From the NCBI GenBank assembly GCA_944324475.1, contig CALUWK010000009.1:1-53397 (forward strand): 53,397 nt of DNA, in the 5' to 3' direction. The notes under the pieces were generated by a model that saw only the letters and a program-made list of their open reading frames with translations, did no database searches and was not told the origin of the DNA. The position numbers were made by a program, and so were the translations under genes. Below are positions 1 through 6,830 of the stretch, in pieces (positions within the stretch are counted from its first letter, which is position 1; every line of letters starts with the position of its first letter). This DNA is from Candidatus Gastranaerophilales bacterium. Lineage in GTDB: Bacteria; Cyanobacteriota; Vampirovibrionia; Gastranaerophilales; Gastranaerophilaceae.

Positions 1-31
1 AGAAAAACAAAAAGAAAAAAATCTAATTCCA

Positions 32-68
32 GTGGTTTATTTATAATCCACGGCTATAAATAAACCAC
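32..68. repeat. Perfect 14-bp inverted repeat, 9-nt loop
   Basis: Bases 32-45 and 55-68 are perfect reverse complements (arm GTGGTTTATTTATA) around the loop ATCCACGGC. No T-run follows on the + strand, so it is not a standard terminator. It could be an operator or a structured RNA element at the end of a gene lying left of the window. No protein family can be assigned to it. Confidence 0.6.
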
Positions 69-116
69 ACTCCAAATGCTTACAAAAAATTTCATATTAT
101 TTTTTGTGTTTTGGTT

Positions 117-149
117 AGGGACAATGCTCCAACATTGTCCCTTTTTTTT
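117..149 (+). terminator. Rho-independent terminator
   Basis: A 10-bp perfect stem (AGGGACAATG / CATTGTCCCT) with the six-base loop CTCCAA is followed directly by a run of eight T. It ends transcription of a rightward gene or RNA that begins left of the window. Confidence 0.9.
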
Positions 150-270
150 GTTAAGTTTTATAAAATTTTGACTTTTTAAAAAAAATTATTAAAGTTTTAA
201 AAACTTATGCCGAAAGATAAATTGTGTGTATTATAACAATTTGTTTTTATAATGAGTTGAAAGGTATAGT

Positions 271-1086
271 ATGTCTTATAAGAATGATCATGAATTAACT
301 ATTGCAAATAAATATGGAGCTGCAAGCTCCGCTGCTAAGGCTGAATTATATGAAACTTATGACAGATTAAGAGATTTAACAGTCTCTGGTTCAACTGCAA
401 CTGGTTCAGGATTTGGTACTGCAGGTGGGTTTTTGTGGCAATTAGCTAATTTATTTTCACCTTCAAGTTTTATGCCAACATTGGGTGGTTCTCAAATGAT
501 GAATATTCCTGGAACTTCTTATTGGTCACCTAATTATTCAACAAATTCTTATCTTGATTCGGGAACAAATTCTTTTGGTGTGTCAGGATTGTCCAGTTAT
601 TCAGGTTTTCCTTCAGGAGCTGCAGGTATTTCACTTGGTTTTGGAGAAGATGGAGTTCCGACAGGCGGAGCTGCAGGTATGGCAACCGGATATGCTGTTT
701 CTGCTGCAGGATTAGCTGCACTAAATACTGCATCTTATGCAACTGGTGCAACAAGTGGATTTGGATTTGGACAAAATATTGTACTTCCTATTGCAGGTTT
801 AATTTCAGGATGGGGTGGTATATTGCAAGCATTAGCTCCTTATGCGGGTGAATTTGGACTTGGTGCAATAGTTGCAGGTAATTTAATGCAAGGCACAGGT
901 TCTGCTGCATTATCTGCTTATCAAAATATAACAGGTAACATTACAAATAATGCAGATGTTATTTTGGAAGATAAAGTAAGAAATATTGAAACAGTTTGCA
1001 AAATGCTTGACACTCAAGCAGACATTGTAAGACAAACTCTAAAATCCAATATGGAATCTGATTCTAAGCTAGTTGATGAGCTATAA
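271..1086 (+). CDS. Gly/Ser/Ala/Tyr-rich hypothetical protein
   Basis: Family not recognised. The 271-residue product has a short polar N-terminus, then a low-complexity body from about residue 35 to 225 rich in Gly, Ser, Ala, Phe and Tyr. A charged helical tail of about 45 residues containing a single Cys (VCKML) follows. There is no cleavable signal peptide; the small-residue-rich middle segments could pack as helices or lie against a membrane. The start is supported by AAAGG eight bases upstream of the ATG and a plausible -10 (TATAAC) near 231. The gene stands alone between two hairpins. It could be a surface or secreted structural protein, but that is a guess from composition. Confidence 0.75.
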   Translation: MSYKNDHELTIANKYGAASSAAKAELYETYDRLRDLTVSGSTATGSGFGTAGGFLWQLANLFSPSSFMPTLGGSQMMNIPGTSYWSPNYSTNSYLDSGTNSFGVSGLSSYSGFPSGAAGISLGFGEDGVPTGGAAGMATGYAVSAAGLAALNTASYATGATSGFGFGQNIVLPIAGLISGWGGILQALAPYAGEFGLGAIVAGNLMQGTGSAALSAYQNITGNITNNADVILEDKVRNIETVCKMLDTQADIVRQTLKSNMESDSKLVDEL

Positions 1087-1103
1087 TCTTTTTGATAAAA
1101 AAA

Positions 1104-1132
1104 ACGGCTAATTTGTGAACAAATTAAGCCGT
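1104..1132 (-). terminator. Hairpin with T-run on the minus strand
   Basis: ACGGCTAATTTGT pairs with ACAAATTAAGCCGT through one bulge around a short loop. On the + strand only an A-run precedes it and no T-run follows. On the minus strand the stem is followed by about eight T, so it is a good intrinsic terminator for leftward transcription. It may still define the 3' end of the 271-1086 transcript as a simple hairpin. Confidence 0.6.
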
Positions 1133-1174
1133 GATGGATAGAATTAGTATTACGGAGTTTATAGAGGAGTTTAC

Positions 1175-1231
1175 ATGCTATTTAATGTATGTGAATTTTT
1201 CTTTTTGCTATTTTTTATTTTTTTAGTTTAA
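1175..1231 (+). CDS. Possible 18-residue hydrophobic peptide
   Basis: A short frame, ATG to TAA, encodes an 18-residue peptide made almost wholly of Leu, Phe, Val and Ile after the first few residues. A good Shine-Dalgarno (GAGGAG, 1164-1169) sits five bases before the ATG. It lies in the gap between the Gly-rich gene and the lexA-like operon. Hydrophobic peptides of this size occur as small membrane proteins or type I toxins. The region is so T-rich that a chance Phe/Leu frame is also likely. Confidence 0.25.
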   Translation: MLFNVCEFFFLLFFIFLV

Positions 1232-1293
1232 TAAATTTACAAAAGTTTACATTAATTCAAATTTTGTTTTTTATAAATACATTAAAAGTTTGC

Positions 1294-1322
1294 TTGACTT
1301 ATTATGTACAAATGTACATAAT
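1294..1322 (+). promoter_or_regulatory. Sigma-70 promoter of the lexA-like/umuC operon
   Basis: TTGACT (1294-1299), a 17-bp spacer and CATAAT (1317-1322) form a near-consensus promoter. The -10 ends six bases before the ATG at 1329, and there is no Shine-Dalgarno, so the mRNA should start at or within a base or two of the start codon (leaderless). Confidence 0.8.
1301..1322. promoter_or_regulatory. SOS box (LexA operator), cyanobacterial type
   Basis: A 22-bp palindrome has 10-bp perfect arms (ATTATGTACA / TGTACATAAT) and an AA centre. Its core, GTAC-AAA-TGTAC, matches the cyanobacterial LexA consensus core GTAC-N3-(A/G/T)-GTWC. It covers the spacer and the -10 of the promoter, so a bound repressor would block RNA polymerase. 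The downstream LexA-like protein is the obvious ligand, implying autoregulation and SOS induction of umuC. Confidence 0.8.
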
Positions 1323-1328
1323 ATTACT

Positions 1329-1916
1329 ATGAAAAATGATTTAACTGAAAGACAAAAAGATTTTTTTGAAAAATTGTGTATGGTTTTTAAACAAAAAGCT
1401 CTACCAAGTTATGAAATAATTAAAAATGAATTTGGCTATAAATCTAAAAATTCAATAAAACAATATGTGGAAATTTTAAAAAATAAAGGTTTTTTAGTTC
1501 AAGAAAATGAAAATCTTTATGTAAGTTCCGAGTATTTGGGGGCGAAGCTCGTTTCGAGTTATGTTAAAGCTGGTTTTGCATCAATTATGGATGATAAAAT
1601 TGAAAAAAGGATTTCTTTTGATTTGCTTTTAGGCATAAATAATCCTTCCACTTTTGTTTTTAAGGTCTCAGGGGATTCAATGGTTGATGTTGGTATATTC
1701 GATGGGGATTATGTGACAATAAAAAAGACGCAGGTTGCCAATTTTGGCGATATTGTTCTTGCTATTGTGGATAATGAATTTACATTAAAAACCTATAAAA
1801 AAGATGAAAAAGGACTCTATTTAAAACCAGAAAATAAAGAATATCCTATTATTCGTCCTAAAAATTCTTTATCAATTTTTGGTGTTGCAGTTGGAATAAC
1901 AAGGAAAATCGGTTAA
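1329..1916 (+). CDS. LexA-like self-cleaving repressor (HTH + S24 peptidase)
   Basis: A 195-residue LexA-family protein. An N-terminal winged-helix DNA-binding domain (about 1-70) is followed by a cleavage site Ala81-Gly82 (in KAGFAS) and the S24 protease domain. The nucleophile is Ser117 in GDSM and the general base is Lys154 in FTLKTY. This spacing is almost that of E. coli LexA (84/119/156). I chose ATG 1329, 13 codons inside the longest frame, because the longer version would put the promoter and SOS box inside the coding sequence. The stop TAA overlaps the umuC ATG by one base, the position normally held by umuD. The protein could therefore be the local repressor, and after cleavage could also act as the UmuD' partner of UmuC, but the latter is inference. 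Confidence 0.88.
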   Translation: MKNDLTERQKDFFEKLCMVFKQKALPSYEIIKNEFGYKSKNSIKQYVEILKNKGFLVQENENLYVSSEYLGAKLVSSYVKAGFASIMDDKIEKRISFDLLLGINNPSTFVFKVSGDSMVDVGIFDGDYVTIKKTQVANFGDIVLAIVDNEFTLKTYKKDEKGLYLKPENKEYPIIRPKNSLSIFGVAVGITRKIG

Positions 1917-3103
1917 TGAAAAGAGTTATAGCACTTGTTGATTGTAATAATTTTTTTGTATCTTGCGAAAGGCTTTTAAAACCTGAACTTATAGGAAAAC
2001 CTGTTTGTGTTTTGTCTAATAATGACGGATGTGTTGTTTCTCGCTCTAATGAAGCTAAAAAAATGGGTGTTAACATGGGTGCGCCATATTTTATGATTAA
2101 AAACCAATTTAAAAAGGTAATATTCTTATCGGGTAATTTATCGTTTTACTGTGAAATTTCAAAAAGAGTCATGGATAAACTTTATGATTTTACTCCTGAT
2201 GTTGAAATATATTCTATTGATGAAGCATTTTTAGATTTAACGGGCTTGAGAAAAACTTTTAAATGTTCTTATGAAGAAATAATTAAAAAAATCGTAAAAG
2301 ATATTAAAAATGAAGTTGGAATTGATGTTTCGGTTGGTCTTTCTTATTCAAAAGTTTTAGCTAAACTTGCTTGTGAAAAAACAAAAAATCTTCAAAAAAC
2401 TTTAAAAGAGGAGTTAATTGAAAATAAAACCTATAAAATTGGTTATAGAGAAATTGAAAAGGAATTAAAAGCAACTTTAATAAGCGAAATTTGGGGTGTT
2501 GGAAAAAATACAACTGCTTTATTAAAAAAACATTTAATCCAAACAGCTTGGGATTTTACATCTCAAGAGGATATTTGGATAAAGAAAAATTTAGGAAAAG
2601 TTGGTTTAGATTTAAAACAAGAACTTTTGGGAAATTCAATTAATCCTGTTAAATCAATTCAAGAAGCCCCGAAATCAATCTCTAGAAGCGAAAGTTTTAA
2701 AGAATTTCAAACTGATAAAAATTATATTCAACAAGAGCTTAACTCTCATATTCATAAGGTTTGTAAGAAATTAAGAAGTCAAAATCTTTTTACAGGTTGC
2801 ATATCCGTTATGTTGAGAACAAAGGATTTTCAAGTTTCAGAAATTAAAATTAATCTTGTAAGCCCTACGAACAGTGAATTTGAGCTTGTAGAACATTCAA
2901 AACAAATTTTAGATAAAATGTTTAAAAATGGTATCATATATCGTTCTGTTGGGTTTTGTGCTATGAAATTAATTCCCGCAAATACAAGACAAATTTCTAT
3001 TTTTAATGGTGAAGAATCAATTAAAAAAGAAAATCTTTCAAAATCTTGGGATAAACTTGAAGAGAAATTTGGCAAGGGTGTTATAAAAATAGGGATTAAA
3101 TAA
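1916..3103 (+). CDS. umuC: Y-family translesion DNA polymerase, UmuC subunit
   Basis: A 395-residue Y-family polymerase that copies past DNA lesions when the replicative enzyme stalls. The catalytic acidic residues are visible: Asp9 in VDCNNFF and Asp102-Glu103 in YSIDEAF. Typical UmuC signatures are LSNNDGCVVSRSNEAK, then the helix-hairpin-helix and little-finger regions. The C-terminal stretch SKSWDKLEEKFG belongs to the UmuC tail domain. The length is slightly below the E. coli protein (about 420). The start codon overlaps the stop of the LexA-like gene, so the two are translationally coupled and under the SOS box. A strong bidirectional terminator follows. Confidence 0.95.
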   Translation: MKRVIALVDCNNFFVSCERLLKPELIGKPVCVLSNNDGCVVSRSNEAKKMGVNMGAPYFMIKNQFKKVIFLSGNLSFYCEISKRVMDKLYDFTPDVEIYSIDEAFLDLTGLRKTFKCSYEEIIKKIVKDIKNEVGIDVSVGLSYSKVLAKLACEKTKNLQKTLKEELIENKTYKIGYREIEKELKATLISEIWGVGKNTTALLKKHLIQTAWDFTSQEDIWIKKNLGKVGLDLKQELLGNSINPVKSIQEAPKSISRSESFKEFQTDKNYIQQELNSHIHKVCKKLRSQNLFTGCISVMLRTKDFQVSEIKINLVSPTNSEFELVEHSKQILDKMFKNGIIYRSVGFCAMKLIPANTRQISIFNGEESIKKENLSKSWDKLEEKFGKGVIKIGIK

Positions 3104-3106
3104 TTT

Positions 3107-3143
3107 AAAATTACGGGCTTGAATTATTTAAGCCCGTAATTTT
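3107..3143. terminator. Bidirectional intrinsic terminator
   Basis: Perfect 14-bp arms (AAAATTACGGGCTT / AAGCCCGTAATTTT) surround a nine-base loop. A-rich and T-rich ends on both sides make it work in either direction. It ends umuC from the left and the thioesterase gene from the right, whose stop codon touches the hairpin. Confidence 0.92.
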
Positions 3144-3549
3144 ACCGAGCATCAGCTTTTAAAATATTTAATACCGGCTCGGGTAAACTCCTATATAGTT
3201 TTCCATCATTGTGTATCGCAACAATTTTAACAACTGCATTGATATACGTCTTTTCTTCCTTTTCATCAGTTATTTTCTGTTGAAAAGTTAAATAAAATTT
3301 ACCATAATCGGATATTTCAGTATGTACTATAATTTCATCATCTAATTTTGCACCGCATTTATATTGTATGTTTAAATCAACAACAGGAAGTGTTATATCT
3401 TGCTCAACCAGTTCTGATAATTTATAACCTGCCTTCTCACAAAGATAAATACGACCCATCTCAAGCCATCTTAAATAACTTCCATGCCATACAACACCAT
3501 AGGCATCTGTGTCTGCGTAGAATACTTTTTGTTTAAATGCATGACTCAT
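3142..3549 (-). CDS. ybgC: Acyl-CoA thioesterase, YbgC/4-hydroxybenzoyl-CoA thioesterase family
   Basis: A 135-residue single hotdog-fold enzyme that hydrolyses acyl-CoA thioesters in the cytoplasm. The family signature is intact near the N-terminus: YADTDAYGVVWHGSYLRWLE, including the catalytic Asp (the second Asp, of DTDAYG) and the conserved His, Tyr and Glu. Length is normal for YbgC. The gene is single and converges on umuC. It has no Shine-Dalgarno; an extended -10 on the minus strand (TGA-TAAAAT) ends six bases before the ATG, suggesting a leaderless mRNA. In other bacteria YbgC sits with tol-pal; here it does not. Substrate unknown. Confidence 0.88.
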   Translation of the reverse strand: MSHAFKQKVFYADTDAYGVVWHGSYLRWLEMGRIYLCEKAGYKLSELVEQDITLPVVDLNIQYKCGAKLDDEIIVHTEISDYGKFYLTFQQKITDEKEEKTYINAVVKIVAIHNDGKLYRSLPEPVLNILKADAR

Positions 3550-3555
3550 AGGGCT

Positions 3556-3564
3556 ATTTTATCA
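3556..3564 (-). promoter_or_regulatory. Extended -10 of the thioesterase gene
   Basis: On the minus strand TG-A-TAAAAT ends six bases before the ATG at 3549. No clear -35 is seen; the TG dinucleotide would compensate. Predicted leaderless start. Confidence 0.5.
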
Positions 3565-3655
3565 TAAATAAAGTTTTTATACTTAAAAAGTTGTTATTTT
3601 GGCAATAAATGATAAAAAAATGTTTTTATTTAATTATATAATTTATAGGTGTAAA

Positions 3656-5587
3656 ATGAATAATATAAATCTTAGCCCTGTTAATGAGGCTTATGTTGGA
3701 AAATTAAATTCGTCTAAAAAAGAAACTACTGAAAAAGATTCGATTATTAATGAAAAAAATAATGCTGATGAAAAAATAAAACTGGCATTAACTTGTTTGG
3801 CTGCATTAGGTGTTGTGATTACCGCAGGTGTTGCGATGTATAGGCACAGAAACCCAAGCGGTTTAGCAAATGTTGCAGATGATGCGACTCAAGTTGTACA
3901 AGATTTTACTCAAAAATCGGTTAGTGTTGCAGATGATGCGACTCGTGTAGTATCTGAACCTATTAATAAGCCAATTGAAGAATCTATAACCACTTTGGAA
4001 GATATTATATTTAAAAAAGGGCATGCAAAACTTAAAAATGGTAAAGAATATACTGGAATAATAGAACATGTTTTGCCTGATGGAGATAAGGTGTCTTTGG
4101 AATATGCTAATGGCGTTCTTAAAAAATCAACAAGGAGCGGCAAGAAGGCTTTTGAAAAGACTTATGAAAAACTTACAGATGGCAGCGGCAAAATAACCAT
4201 ATTACAAAATGGTGAAAAAAAGGAGGTTTTACTTAGAGATATTCGTCAACAGGTATATGAATCTAAGAAAGCTTATTGTGATTTAGTTTTAAATAATCAA
4301 CAAATGTCTATAGAGGAAGTTCAAAAAAAAGTTAACAGCATAAAATATAAAAATAAAGAACAAAAAGAATATATAGAAGAAATTATATCTGATAAAAAAT
4401 TATATCAACTTCATTTAAAGAAGCAAGCGGATTTGGATAATATAAGAGAACAAATATCTAATCTGAAAAAGAAAGCTGATAAAACATCTGAAGAAGAAAT
4501 TGAATTAGGGAGATTAGGTATAGAAGAAATTAAAGCTGATATTGAAGTAAGAAAAACATCAAAGTATTGTGTAGAATCTGATATTAAAGAATTAGAACTA
4601 GAATTATCAGTAAGAGAAGCTGAATTAGAAAATTTAAAAAAATATTTTAGTTTGGGAGAATTTAATACTTCATTAGGTGATAATTTAAGAAAGCCTGATA
4701 GATATGATGGAATAACTTATGACAAAATGAATGATTTAAATAGACCCTTCTATAAAGTTGGAACCGATGACTATAATTTTTATCTGCAAAATAGAAATTT
4801 AACCGTGGATTCAGATGTGGATTTGTTTATTGGATTTGATAAACGACCTTATGATATTCCTGAAAGATTTGCCATTATGGCTGATAATACTTTAAAATCG
4901 AGAGGAAATGCTTATATAACAGATAACATTCCTGAAATATTTGCAGATGTAAATCAAAGTGAAGTAATGGATACTCTAAGTAAATTTGCACGAGCTGATA
5001 AGGAGCATATTGCATATAGACTCAATATAGGCGGAAAAGAAATTATTGCTAAAAATATAGGCGGTGGCGAAGTTGGAGTAGTCTATAAATTAACAGATCA
5101 AAACGGACATTCTGCCGCTTTAAAAATTTATTCACAAACGAGAGGATCTAGTTTGAATATCAATTCTGGCATGTCGGAAATTGCAACATCTAGACAGCTG
5201 ACCCGTGATGGTGTTGTTGATGTACCAAGATTTTATATGGCAAACGGCGCTTTGACAAAACAAGTTGATGGTGTCGTTTATCAAGATGTTCCTTGGATGT
5301 TATCTGAATATATAGAGGATGATAAAATCCCGACAGCTGGAAAAAAACTTTCCGAATGGTTAAAAGAGCATTTTATGTATAATGGTGATGCTATGAAAAA
5401 TGGTCGTACGCAAGGAGGATATATTCTTGATCTTGGTGGTATGGTTTCAAAAAATTACGGAAAAATGCGTGATGATTTTGGAATTTCTGGATTTAACAAT
5501 GGCTCTTTATCGGGTTTAGGTGATTTGCTTGAAATCGCAATAAAACAAGGCAAAGGAGTAGAAGATATATTAAAAATATTTAAATAA
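3656..5587 (+). CDS. Membrane-anchored coiled-coil protein with kinase-like C-terminus
   Basis: A 643-residue protein of no family I can name. In order: a polar N-terminus, a single membrane segment (about 42-61), a short duplicated motif (VADDAT at about 72 and 91), a small basic/beta region, then a long charged coiled coil (about 200-340). The C-terminal 190 residues look like a protein-kinase or aminoglycoside-kinase fold. They show a glycine loop GGGEVGVVYK (469-478), Lys490 in ALKIY, Glu508, a hinge-like MLSEYIEDD, a catalytic-loop-like NGDAMKNG (Asp578, Asn582) and a metal-loop-like LDLGG (Asp592). His of the usual HxD/HGD motif is Asn. I chose ATG 3656 (preceded by AGGTG) over an upstream TTG. 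Single gene. An effector or signalling role is speculation. Confidence 0.7.
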   Translation: MNNINLSPVNEAYVGKLNSSKKETTEKDSIINEKNNADEKIKLALTCLAALGVVITAGVAMYRHRNPSGLANVADDATQVVQDFTQKSVSVADDATRVVSEPINKPIEESITTLEDIIFKKGHAKLKNGKEYTGIIEHVLPDGDKVSLEYANGVLKKSTRSGKKAFEKTYEKLTDGSGKITILQNGEKKEVLLRDIRQQVYESKKAYCDLVLNNQQMSIEEVQKKVNSIKYKNKEQKEYIEEIISDKKLYQLHLKKQADLDNIREQISNLKKKADKTSEEEIELGRLGIEEIKADIEVRKTSKYCVESDIKELELELSVREAELENLKKYFSLGEFNTSLGDNLRKPDRYDGITYDKMNDLNRPFYKVGTDDYNFYLQNRNLTVDSDVDLFIGFDKRPYDIPERFAIMADNTLKSRGNAYITDNIPEIFADVNQSEVMDTLSKFARADKEHIAYRLNIGGKEIIAKNIGGGEVGVVYKLTDQNGHSAALKIYSQTRGSSLNINSGMSEIATSRQLTRDGVVDVPRFYMANGALTKQVDGVVYQDVPWMLSEYIEDDKIPTAGKKLSEWLKEHFMYNGDAMKNGRTQGGYILDLGGMVSKNYGKMRDDFGISGFNNGSLSGLGDLLEIAIKQGKGVEDILKIFK

Positions 5588-5597
5588 TTTTATTTCA

Positions 5598-5606
5598 TGT
5601 TATCAT
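5598..5606 (+). promoter_or_regulatory. Extended -10 of queD
   Basis: TG-T-TATCAT ends six bases before the ATG at 5613; no Shine-Dalgarno is present. Predicted leaderless promoter in the 25-bp gap after the kinase-like gene. Confidence 0.5.
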
Positions 5607-5612
5607 TAACTT

Positions 5613-5975
5613 ATGTTCGAAGTTAAAATTGAGACAAGTTTTTCATCTGCTCATCATTTGCTGAATTATAAAGGCAAATGCGAGAATATGCACGGGCATA
5701 ATTGGAAAGTTGAAGTTTATGCAAGAGGTGATAAACTTGATAAATCAAACATCTTAATCGATTTTAAAGTATTAAAAAAAGAAATAAATGAAATAATAGA
5801 TTACCTTGATCATAAAGATTTGAATGAATTGTCTGAATTTAGAGGTGAAAGTCCAAGTTCAGAGTTTATTGCAAGATTTATTTATAAAAAAGCAAAAGAA
5901 CGCTTTGATTTAGTTTATCGTGTAGATGTTTGGGAGACAATGACTTCTCGGGCAAGTTATTTTGAAGAAAATTAA
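5613..5975 (+). CDS. queD: 6-carboxytetrahydropterin synthase / 6-pyruvoyl-tetrahydropterin synthase family (QueD)
   Basis: A 120-residue T-fold enzyme. Zinc ligands are His15 (SSAHH), His27 and His29 (MHGHNW). The catalytic Cys23 lies in KCENMHGH, and the DHKDLN and WETMTS motifs carry the catalytic His/Asp and the substrate-binding Glu. In bacteria this family converts 7,8-dihydroneopterin triphosphate to 6-carboxytetrahydropterin, the second step to queuosine. Length is typical of QueD. queC, queE and queF are not in the window, so the pathway assignment rests on the family. uppP follows 12 bases later and may share the transcript. Confidence 0.9.
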   Translation: MFEVKIETSFSSAHHLLNYKGKCENMHGHNWKVEVYARGDKLDKSNILIDFKVLKKEINEIIDYLDHKDLNELSEFRGESPSSEFIARFIYKKAKERFDLVYRVDVWETMTSRASYFEEN

Positions 5976-5987
5976 AAAGGGGTTTAT

Positions 5988-6830
5988 ATGCAGACTATCC
6001 AAGCTGTAATAACCGGAGCAATCCAAGGTTTGAGTGAATTTTTACCTATATCAAGTTCTGCTCACATTGTTTTTTCACATGAAATATGCAGTTTACTGTC
6101 GGGCACTCCAATCAATCAGGAGATTAACCAAGAAGAGATTTTTTTTGATATTTTAGTGCATTTAGCTACTTTATTTGCAGTTGTTATATATTTTTTCAGG
6201 GATCTAAAAAATATTTGTTTGGAATTTTTTAAATCTGTTAAAAATAAGAATTATAAAAATCAAAATGTAAAACTTGTCGGATATATTGCTTTATCTGTTT
6301 TTATTACAGGCATTATAGGATTATTATTAAAAGAAAAAGTTGAATTTTTAACTGCCAACCCTCAAATAGTGTGCTTTTTTCTTATGGGGACAGGTTTTAT
6401 ACTTTTATTTAGTGAAAAAATGTATAAGGGGAATAAAAAAATATCATTAAAAACTGCCATATTAATTTCTATTGCTCAAGGATTAGCTGTTTTCCCCGGA
6501 TTTTCAAGAAGCGGTTTAACCATTTCAACCGCTATTATGAGAGGAATGAGTAGAATTGAAGCTGCAAAATTTTCTTTTTTAATGAGTATTCCAGTTATCT
6601 TTCTTGCAAGTCTTGTATATCCATTAATGGAGCTTGATTTTAAGGAAATTATGACATTTAACATAAAAGCACTTTTATTTGGTTTTGTAACTTCTTTTAT
6701 AGTCGGCTATTTATGTATTAAATATTTTATGAAGCTTTTGGGCGAGTTAAGTTTAAAAAGTTTTGGATTTTATTGTATTGGAATGTCGGTTGTGATGTTT
6801 TTTGTATTTCAATTCTTTTATCATCAATGA
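5988..6830 (+). CDS. uppP: Undecaprenyl-diphosphatase UppP (BacA)
   Basis: A 280-residue inner-membrane enzyme that dephosphorylates undecaprenyl diphosphate to recycle the lipid carrier for peptidoglycan and surface glycans. The first signature GLSEFLPISSSAH (about 14-26, with catalytic Glu17) and the second, FPGFSRSGLT (about 167-176), are intact. Seven to eight hydrophobic segments are present. Shine-Dalgarno AAGGGG precedes the ATG. The last 104 bases are also the antisense 3' end of the convergent nucleotidase gene, so the final membrane helix shares DNA with that gene. Confidence 0.95.
   Translation: MQTIQAVITGAIQGLSEFLPISSSAHIVFSHEICSLLSGTPINQEINQEEIFFDILVHLATLFAVVIYFFRDLKNICLEFFKSVKNKNYKNQNVKLVGYIALSVFITGIIGLLLKEKVEFLTANPQIVCFFLMGTGFILLFSEKMYKGNKKISLKTAILISIAQGLAVFPGFSRSGLTISTAIMRGMSRIEAAKFSFLMSIPVIFLASLVYPLMELDFKEIMTFNIKALLFGFVTSFIVGYLCIKYFMKLLGELSLKSFGFYCIGMSVVMFFVFQFFYHQ

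Noticed and set aside
32-68. Inverted repeat as an intrinsic terminator
   Set aside because: No T-run follows on either strand.
2830-3075. Minus-strand frame inside umuC and many similar antisense frames
   Set aside because: They mirror the codon pattern of intact genes on the other strand, have no ribosome-binding sites and no domains.
3599-3655. TTG start extending the kinase-like protein by 19 residues
   Set aside because: The ATG at 3656 has AGGTG upstream and begins the MNNIN sequence also seen in the protein at 16365; the extension contains its own promoter-like AT stretch.
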